From contig CAYFLU010000119.1 of the NCBI GenBank assembly GCA_964343975.1, positions 1-10,177 of the forward strand: DNA of 10,177 nucleotides. Reading direction: 5' to 3'. Positions 6,423-10,177 of this stretch are shown piece by piece (position 1 is the first letter of the stretch; the number at the start of each line of letters is the position of its first letter). Position numbers and translations under genes: made by a program. This DNA is from SCUN01 sp964343975. Its GTDB lineage: Bacteria; Acidobacteriota; Vicinamibacteria; Vicinamibacterales; SCN-69-37. Below the pieces are notes generated by a model. That model saw nothing but the letters and a program-made list of their open reading frames with translations. It ran no database searches and was not told the origin of the DNA.

Positions 6423-7448
6423 TTACGACTGCGCGTCCGACGGCGTGCGCGTGGCGGTGATGGCGTCTTCGATGGCGGCGCTCGCCTGGTGTTTCGCGCC
6501 TTCAATGGCGACACTCGCCTGCTGCTTCGCGCCTTCGATGGCCGCAGAGGCCTGTGCCTTCGCGCCTTCGAACCGTTCGCGTGCCGAGGCCGCCTGCAAC
6601 CGCGCGCGATCGATCGTCTGCTGCGACACGCGACGCAGATCCGACGTGACCCGCACGTACGACAACGCGCGCACGATCCACTTGGTCGGATCGAACTGCC
6701 ACGCGCGCACGCCGTTGCGGTAGTCGCCCGGGAACTGGTGGTGGAAGTTGTGGTACCCCTCGCCCATCGTGATGATCGCCACGATGCCGTTGTCGCGCGC
6801 CGAGATGTCGTTGTTGTACGGACGACGGCCGAACATGTGGGCGAGCGAGTTGATCGAGAACGTCGAGTGGTACTGGAAGACCAAACGGATCACGCCGGCC
6901 CACAGGAACGCGCCGAGCGGATCCCCCCAGGCCATGCCGATCACGGCCGGCACGACGCCGATCATGAGGCCGACGAGCGGCACATAGTACTGGTGCTGGA
7001 ACCGCACGAGCGGGTCCTTGAAGAGGTCGTTCACGTTGTCGATGTCGCGCACCGGGTCCTTGAAGAGCACCCAGCCCACGTGCGACCACCAAAACCCCTT
7101 CCGCGAGTTGTACGGGTCGTCGGCTTCGTCGGTCACCGCATGGTGCCGGCGATGATCCGACGACCAGTTCACCACCGAGTTCTGAACGCCGGCGGCGCCA
7201 AACAATAGATAGAACAGGCGCAACGGCCACGCCGCGCGATAGGTCTTGTGCGAGAACAGGCGGTGGTAGCCCCCGGTGATCGACAACCCGGCGCAGACGA
7301 ACCACACGAGCGCCAGCACGAGGTTTTCCCACTTCGTGCCGTTGATCAGGGAGTAGATGACCGCGCCGAGCGCCACGACGTGCGCGACGGCAATGAAAAT
7401 GGTGTTGACCCAGTCGATTTCCCGGTTTTCGGACGTGGCGTGGTGCAT
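6423..7448 (-). CDS. Membrane fatty acyl (delta-9-type) desaturase with amphipathic repeat tail
   Basis: A 341-residue integral-membrane di-iron desaturase, which uses O2 and two electrons to put a double bond into a fatty acyl chain. The three histidine boxes are HRLFSH (62-67), HRRHH (99-103) and HNFHH (233-237), with the extra ligand region NSLAH (200-204); this is the acyl-CoA delta-9 / DesC-like class. Hydrophobic segments near 13-34, 42-58, 76-90, 156-172 and 178-192 fit four membrane passes. GEGYHNFHHQFPGDYRNG is the usual box-3 context. The catalytic part ends near 270; residues 280-330 are an Ala-rich helical tail with three 11-residue repeats. ATG 7448 was preferred to an in-frame TTG at 7457; no Shine-Dalgarno is clear. 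It appears to be the first gene of the operon, with the hydroxylase small subunit 14 bases on. No ferredoxin, reductase or acyl carrier gene is adjacent. Confidence 0.92.
   Translation of the reverse strand: MHHATSENREIDWVNTIFIAVAHVVALGAVIYSLINGTKWENLVLALVWFVCAGLSITGGYHRLFSHKTYRAAWPLRLFYLLFGAAGVQNSVVNWSSDHRRHHAVTDEADDPYNSRKGFWWSHVGWVLFKDPVRDIDNVNDLFKDPLVRFQHQYYVPLVGLMIGVVPAVIGMAWGDPLGAFLWAGVIRLVFQYHSTFSINSLAHMFGRRPYNNDISARDNGIVAIITMGEGYHNFHHQFPGDYRNGVRAWQFDPTKWIVRALSYVRVTSDLRRVSQQTIDRARLQAASARERFEGAKAQASAAIEGAKQQASVAIEGAKHQASAAIEDAITATRTPSDAQS
6467..6565 (-). repeat. Three tandem 33-bp units encoding 11-residue amphipathic repeats
   Basis: Units start at 6467, 6500 and 6533, and a partial fourth at 6566, with exact 33-base spacing; each begins CTTCRATGGC or similar and ends TTCGCGC on the plus strand. 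They encode EGAKAQASAAI, EGAKQQASVAI and EGAKHQASAAI in the desaturase tail. The units differ at several bases, so the expansion is not fresh. An 11-residue period gives an 11/3 helix with one polar and one Ala/Ile face. Confidence 0.85.
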
Positions 7449-7500
7449 GGCTGGCAAATTGTCACACGGTACGGGGGAAAAGGGCCACTGTTCGAGCGCG

Positions 7501-7525
7501 AACCTGAGGCGAAAACGCTCAGGTT
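7501..7525. promoter_or_regulatory. Perfect 8-bp dyad between divergent desaturase and receiver 3 genes
   Basis: AACCTGAG (7501-7508) and CTCAGGTT (7518-7525) flank a 9-base loop, followed by TT on the plus strand to give a four-T run. The stem and T run look like a weak intrinsic terminator, but the site sits 53 bases upstream of the desaturase start in a divergent promoter region, so an operator is at least as likely. The rest of 7449-7594 shows no promoter I can support. Confidence 0.4.
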
Positions 7526-7594
7526 TTAACCACGACGAGCGGCCGGCCGTTCGTGCGCGCCTGACGACACAGGAGTCTCAAGATTTCTCCGGCG

Positions 7595-7990
7595 ATGCCG
7601 ATCCCAGAAACGGAAAGGCCTGTGAATGTCTGTTCCTCGCTCCCCGTGCTGGTCGTTGATGATTCGGATGTCTTCCGGCTATTCGTCAGCAACATCCTGA
7701 GTGCCGCCGGCTACAAGGTGATCGAAGCCAGCGATGGCGAGAAGGCCCTCGAGCGTGCCTCACGCACGGGCCGCCTCGGCGCGCTCGTCACCGACGTGTT
7801 GATGCCCAATCGCAATGGCCATAGCCTGGCCGGCGAACTCCGCGAGCGCCAATCCGATCTGCCGGTCATCTTCTTCTCCGGCAATGCCGTCAGCCACGAG
7901 GCCGCCGGCCCGCGCGACACGATGCTGATCAAACCGATCTCGCCCGCCGCCCTGCTGCAGGCGGTGTCTGCGCGCGTGCTCAACGAGTAG
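7595..7990 (+). CDS. CheY-like single-domain response regulator 3
   Basis: A 131-residue receiver with no output domain. Key residues: Asp22-Asp23 in VLVVDDSDVFRLF, phosphoacceptor Asp67 in ALVTDVLMPNRNG, Ser95 in IFFSGNA at the switch position, and Lys113 in MLIKPIS. All catalytic residues of a working receiver are present. The start is uncertain: ATG 7595 has AGGAG about 20 bases upstream, too far to be convincing, and GTG 7622 directly follows GGAAAGG and would remove the nine-residue leader. It is divergent from the desaturase and 72 bases before receiver 4. No histidine kinase or output partner is adjacent, so its kinase must lie elsewhere. Confidence 0.87.
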   Translation: MPIPETERPVNVCSSLPVLVVDDSDVFRLFVSNILSAAGYKVIEASDGEKALERASRTGRLGALVTDVLMPNRNGHSLAGELRERQSDLPVIFFSGNAVSHEAAGPRDTMLIKPISPAALLQAVSARVLNE

Positions 7991-8002
7991 CTGGCACACT
8001 TT

Positions 8003-8016
8003 CCGGCTGATGCCGG
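8003..8016 (+). terminator. Small hairpin after receiver 3
   Basis: CCGGC-TGAT-GCCGG forms a perfect 5-bp stem and 4-base loop 12 bases after the receiver 3 stop, followed by TCGCATTT rather than a clean T run. It may attenuate transcription between receivers 3 and 4; support is weak. Confidence 0.3.
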
Positions 8017-8062
8017 TCGCATTTGCGCCGATTGAGGGAGTGGAGACCCGATCGAGGCGTTT

Positions 8063-8497
8063 ATGTTGAGACTCCCCAACTTCCTGCAATCACCCATGGC
8101 TCAAGAGCCGGACATCACGGTGGCTCAGGCGCCCGATGGCGTGACCTCGATTCTGCTCGTCGACGATGAACCGGCCATCCGCAGCCTGTGCGCCGCGGCA
8201 TTGCGCCGTGACGGCTACTTCGTGGCGGAAGCCGGCGACGGCAAGGCCGCGATCACCGCGGCCGCAGTCGCGGGCCGTGTGGACGTCGTGGTGACAGATG
8301 TGCGGATGCCGAAAATGGATGGCGTGACGATGGCGCAGGAACTGCGGAACGCGCATCCGGACCTGCCCTTCATCTTCGTGACGGGCTATCCGTTCGATCA
8401 GGGCCAGATCGGCCCGAATGACCAGTTGCTGAACAAGCCGTTCATGCGCGACGACCTGCGTCGCGCGGTGGAAGCGGCCACCGGGCGCGCGCACTGA
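8063..8497 (+). CDS. CheY-like single-domain response regulator 4
   Basis: A 144-residue stand-alone receiver. Asp34-Asp35 (LLVDDEPAIRSL), phosphoacceptor Asp79 (VVVTDVRMPKMDG), Thr107 (FVTGYP) and Lys125 (LLNKPF) give a complete phosphorylation site. VDDEPAIR is shared exactly with receiver 2. ATG 8063 is preferred because GAGG lies just upstream with good spacing; ATG 8096 would remove 11 residues of the leader. That leader (MLRLPNFLQS...) is similar in length and hydrophobic start to those of receivers 1 and 2. The protein ends ten or so residues after the last helix, the normal size, which highlights the abnormal tail of receiver 1. It converges on the CHRD lipoprotein gene 24 bases away. 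Confidence 0.9.
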   Translation: MLRLPNFLQSPMAQEPDITVAQAPDGVTSILLVDDEPAIRSLCAAALRRDGYFVAEAGDGKAAITAAAVAGRVDVVVTDVRMPKMDGVTMAQELRNAHPDLPFIFVTGYPFDQGQIGPNDQLLNKPFMRDDLRRAVEAATGRAH

Positions 8498-8506
8498 GGC
8501 GCACGC

Positions 8507-8521
8507 CCGGCGACTCGCCGG
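8507..8521. terminator. Hairpin between convergent receiver 4 and CHRD genes
   Basis: CCGGCG-ACT-CGCCGG is a perfect 6-bp stem with a 3-base loop lying in the 24-base space between two convergent stop codons. There is no T run on either strand, so it is at best a bidirectional hairpin that stops or protects transcript ends. Confidence 0.45.
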
Positions 8522-9061
8522 TTACTGCTTGGTGAGCTGTCCGCGCGCCACGCCGCCCGTGTTCAGCGTGCTGTGCACGTTGAAGTAGAACCCGTTCGCA
8601 CCCGACACCAGGTTCTGCGCGGTGTCGACCGCCACATTGATGTTGCTCTTCGTGAACGTCGTCGAGCCGTTCGTCAGCACGATCTCGCCACTGGCCAACC
8701 CCGTGTTCACGAGCACCGGCGCCGTGTTGCCGGCCACGCCGTTGTGAATGTGCGCGCCGGTCAGCGTCATGCCCGCCGGAAAGCCCGTCAACGTCACCTG
8801 GAACGTCGCCGTCGCCGACGTGATGCTGCCCGCGCTGTCGCGCGTGACCGGCATCGTGATCGTGACCGTGCCCGTCCCCGCCGCTTCGGCGTTGCTCACC
8901 GCCGGCACTTCATTGGCCGGGAGCAACGTGGCGGTGAAGGTGTAGGACGAGGGCAAGGTCGTCGTGGTCGTGGTCGTGGTCGGTGACGTGGCCGTGCTGC
9001 CGCACGCCGCGAACGAGGTCAGAGTGGCGAGCAGAAATCCAGCCGTGATGATGCGCTTCAT
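8522..9061 (-). CDS. CHRD-domain secreted lipoprotein
   Basis: A 179-residue exported protein. MKRIITAGFLLATLTSFAAC is a lipoprotein-type signal with the acceptor Cys20 (FAAC lipobox, Phe rather than Leu at -3), followed by a Ser/Thr linker with eight consecutive Thr (28-35). Residues 40-178 form a CHRD domain, named after animal chordin: LLPANEVPAV near the start, LTGAHIHNGVAG (100-111) in the middle and FYFNVHSTLNTGGVARGQL (158-176) at the end. The domain's molecular function in bacteria is not established; the conserved His residues might bind metal. ATG 9061 has GGAG eleven bases upstream. It is 24 bases downstream of the DUF5777-like barrel gene in the same direction, so the two are probably co-transcribed and both act in the cell envelope. 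Confidence 0.88.
   Translation of the reverse strand: MKRIITAGFLLATLTSFAACGSTATSPTTTTTTTTLPSSYTFTATLLPANEVPAVSNAEAAGTGTVTITMPVTRDSAGSITSATATFQVTLTGFPAGMTLTGAHIHNGVAGNTAPVLVNTGLASGEIVLTNGSTTFTKSNINVAVDTAQNLVSGANGFYFNVHSTLNTGGVARGQLTKQ
8957..8980 (-). repeat. Short tandem repeat encoding eight threonines
   Basis: Alternating ACC/ACG codons (GGTCGT-type repeats on the plus strand) encode Thr28-Thr35 between the lipid-anchored Cys and the CHRD domain. Such tracts can vary in length by slippage, here in steps that would keep or break frame; it probably serves as a flexible spacer. Confidence 0.7.
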
Positions 9062-9085
9062 GATGCGTGTTCTCCAGAACGTCCG

Positions 9086-9637
9086 TTAGTTGATGAACTT
9101 GCGACCGAGGTTGAAACCGAAATAGATCGTGTCGGGGAAGCCGCCTTTGGCGAGCTGGCCGTACGTCGTGCCGTACGCATTGGTGAGCGTGAGCAGGAAC
9201 ATGTGTCCGCCGTACCGCTTCTCGATGCCGAAGGCGAATTCCGCCGTCGACGGGATGTAGCCGCCGAATCGCGGCGTCACTTCACCCACCAGATAGGTCG
9301 ACTCGAACACTTTCACGCGCGCGCCGAAGCCCGTGAGAAACGTGTCGCGCGATGTCCCGTCGTCGAGCGAGAGCGAGTTGTGCACGAACATCGGCATGGC
9401 GTACACGGCAGCGCGCTCCTCGAACGTGCGCGAGAACACCGCGCCAATCGATGGGGTCTTGTGCACATGGCTGCCGCTCGTGTGGTCGTGGCCGGACGAG
9501 GAGCCGATGCCGAAATTCTGATTGCCCTCGACGGCACCGATGAGAGCCACCGACACCGGCATCGCGCCGCCCTGACGGACGGCATCCACCTGCAACGACA
9601 CCTGAATCGTCTTGTCCGCACTGTTGCGATAAAGCAC
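9086..9637 (-). CDS. DUF5777-like outer-membrane beta-barrel protein, 5' end disrupted
   Basis: The frame gives 183 residues from GTG 9637, but the homologous sequence continues upstream to about 9690 (AVIGLEYRIAPINNVQ), so the GTG is not a natural start. Family-like motifs are LYRNSADKTIQ, AVRQGGAMPVSVALIG and, near the end, GGHMFLLTLTNAYGTT and DTIYFGFNLGRKF, with the terminal aromatic/hydrophobic pattern of a barrel strand. Inside is a His-rich loop, GHDHTSGSHVHK, not usual for the family and possibly metal-binding. An ATG with signal peptide lies at 9755-9696 in another frame and joins directly to this frame near 9690, whereas family members I know have roughly 40-60 residues between. The gene therefore looks like it has lost an N-terminal segment plus its frame, through a real deletion or an assembly error. 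CHRD lipoprotein follows after 24 bases. Confidence 0.7.
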   Translation of the reverse strand: MLYRNSADKTIQVSLQVDAVRQGGAMPVSVALIGAVEGNQNFGIGSSSGHDHTSGSHVHKTPSIGAVFSRTFEERAAVYAMPMFVHNSLSLDDGTSRDTFLTGFGARVKVFESTYLVGEVTPRFGGYIPSTAEFAFGIEKRYGGHMFLLTLTNAYGTTYGQLAKGGFPDTIYFGFNLGRKFIN

Positions 9638-9695
9638 GGCCTGGACGTTGTTTATCGGCGCGATGCGGTACTCGAGGCCGATGACCGCGCCGCAC

Positions 9696-9755
9696 CGCGA
9701 TGAACGACACCGCGCACACGGCGGCCATGACGAAACGACGATGGAAAAGAGTCAT
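9696..9755 (-). pseudogene. Detached signal-peptide start of the barrel gene
   Basis: ATG 9755, with GGGAG six bases upstream, begins MTLFHRRFVMAAVCAVSFIA, a good Sec signal peptide (basic n-region, hydrophobic core) with G/C third positions. After it this frame turns into Arg-rich noise, while the barrel coding frame starts within about ten bases in a different phase. This is best read as the true 5' end of the barrel gene, separated by a deletion and frameshift. Confidence 0.6.
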
Positions 9756-9829
9756 GGCGCTCCCGTGTGCAAGTTCAAGGCCACGCCGGAGCGGTCCGGA
9801 TCCGGTGGCCTGCACACGAGAGCGCCATG
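9753..9829 (-). promoter_or_regulatory. Long hairpin burying the ribosome binding site and AUG of the barrel gene
   Basis: Arms 9753-9771 and 9811-9829 are 19 bases each and complementary except at 9763/9819, which is a G-U pair in minus-strand RNA but a C-A mismatch in plus-strand RNA. An inner stem (9779-9784 with 9805-9810, then CGGA with TCCG) extends it. The 3' arm of the minus transcript contains GGGAG and the ATG of the signal-peptide start, so the structure would block translation until opened. A 17-codon open frame (ATG 9828 to TGA 9775) runs through the 5' arm. Possible roles are an RNA thermometer, a leader-peptide attenuator or a protein-binding leader. Confidence 0.6.
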
Positions 9830-9832
9830 CGA

Positions 9833-9857
9833 CCGGCGCGATGTCTTTACGCGCCGG
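9833..9857 (-). terminator. Hairpin downstream of the PD40 gene
   Basis: CCGGCGCG (9833-9840) and CGCGCCGG (9850-9857) form a perfect 8-bp GC stem with a 9-base loop, 21 bases after the PD40 stop in the direction of transcription. No T run follows, so intrinsic termination is doubtful; it could still separate PD40 and barrel transcripts. Confidence 0.45.
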
Positions 9858-9870
9858 GTAAACCGTTTAC
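9858..9870. promoter_or_regulatory. Palindrome GTAAAC-C-GTTTAC
   Basis: A perfect 6-1-6 palindrome abutting the GC hairpin, in the 123-base space upstream of the barrel gene. Its A/T-rich half-sites stand out and resemble operators of LacI-type regulators in general form; the binding protein is unknown. Confidence 0.35.
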
Positions 9871-9878
9871 TTCAGTCG

Positions 9879-10177
9879 TTACCAGACCCAGTCGGCGATG
9901 AAGATGTTCGTCTCGCCTTCCTTCGCATCGTGACGGTTGGAACCGAAGACCAGCTTCTTGCCGTCCGGCGAGAACATCGCGAAGCCGTCGAACGTGGGAT
10001 TGAACGTGACCTGTTCGAGTCCGGTGCCGTCGAGATTCACGAGGAAGAGATCGAAGTTCCGGCCCTGCGGATCCTTGTGGTTCGACGCGAAGATGATCCG
10101 CTTGCTGTCGGGCGTCCAGTAGGGCGCCCAGTTCGCTTTGCCGAGGTGCGTGACCTGGTTCACGTTCTTGCCGTCGC
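9879..10177 (-). CDS. PD40/TolB-like beta-propeller protein, C-terminal part
   Basis: The last 99 codons of a beta-propeller protein whose 5' part is outside the window. Two PD40-type blades are visible: NWAPYWTPDSKRIIFASN, then DLFLVNLDGTGLEQVTFN, and FAMFSPDGKKLVFGSNRH, then TNIFIADW. The pattern SPDGKKLVF...S...IF..D..G is that of TolB and related periplasmic propellers, which bind proteins or peptides; some relatives are attached to peptidase or kinase domains, so the full protein could be more than a TolB. The protein ends WVW right after the last strand. An in-frame GTG at 10163 is internal (it is preceded by DGKN in frame) and is not a start. Confidence 0.85.
   Translation of the reverse strand, partial: DGKNVNQVTHLGKANWAPYWTPDSKRIIFASNHKDPQGRNFDLFLVNLDGTGLEQVTFNPTFDGFAMFSPDGKKLVFGSNRHDAKEGETNIFIADWVW

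Noticed and set aside
8573..8986. Plus-strand frame opposite the CHRD gene.
   Set aside because: Arg/His-rich shadow of a well-supported lipoprotein gene.
9282..9689. Continuation of the signal-peptide frame into the barrel region.
   Set aside because: After the signal peptide this frame is Arg/Gly-rich antiphase sequence; barrel homology is in the other frame.
1..10177. CRISPR arrays, tRNA or rRNA genes, insertion sequences.
   Set aside because: I looked for regularly spaced repeats, tRNA-like cloverleaf segments, rRNA motifs and transposase or terminal inverted repeats; none was supported. The 33-bp units at 6467-6565 are coding repeats without spacers.

Overview
The window is GC-rich and tightly packed, with strong G/C preference at third codon positions. 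It reads as a chromosomal segment of an environmental, non-proteobacterial, Gram-negative-type bacterium. A DUF5777-like outer-membrane barrel beside a CHRD lipoprotein, a PD40/TolB-like propeller, HcrABC-type molybdenum enzyme genes and many stand-alone receiver proteins would suit Acidobacteriota (perhaps Vicinamibacteria), with Gemmatimonadota as an alternative. This placement is inference from gene content. A run of exactly 100 N (1364-1463) marks a scaffold join, so the two sides may not be true neighbours.

Layout, left to right. (1) 1-407, minus: the N-terminal third or less of a type IIA topoisomerase A subunit, ParC-like. (2) 576-1124 and 1141-1363, plus: two tandem paralogous CheY-like receivers; the first seems to carry a late frameshift and the second is cut by the gap. 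(3) 7448 down to 1464, minus: an apparent five-gene operon made of an acyl-lipid/acyl-CoA desaturase, the three subunits of a 4-hydroxybenzoyl-CoA-reductase-like molybdenum hydroxylase (small, large, medium), and a soluble Aer-like PAS protein with a degenerate chemoreceptor hairpin, cut by the gap. (4) 7595-8497, plus: two more stand-alone receivers. (5) 10177 down to 8522, minus: the end of a PD40 beta-propeller protein, then a DUF5777-like barrel gene whose 5' end is disrupted, then a CHRD-domain lipoprotein.

How the genes may work together. The three hydroxylase genes overlap at stop/start codons and surely encode one complex: 2Fe-2S electron transfer in the small subunit, FAD plus an extra 4Fe-4S cluster in the medium subunit, and the molybdenum site in the large subunit. 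The medium subunit has the four-cysteine insertion diagnostic of the reductive 4-hydroxybenzoyl-CoA reductase branch. The O2-dependent desaturase is only 14 bases upstream, an unexpected partner. The PAS protein downstream could be a redox or oxygen sensor, and four receivers flank the operon with no histidine kinase in view.

The most notable non-coding signal is a long hairpin at 9753-9829. In the minus-strand transcript it buries the Shine-Dalgarno and AUG of the barrel gene, and its only imperfect pair is G-U on that strand. The most notable coding anomalies are the missing N-terminal segment of the barrel protein, the frameshifted first receiver, an 11-residue amphipathic repeat tail on the desaturase, and a chemoreceptor-like hairpin that has lost the usual residues at its tip.
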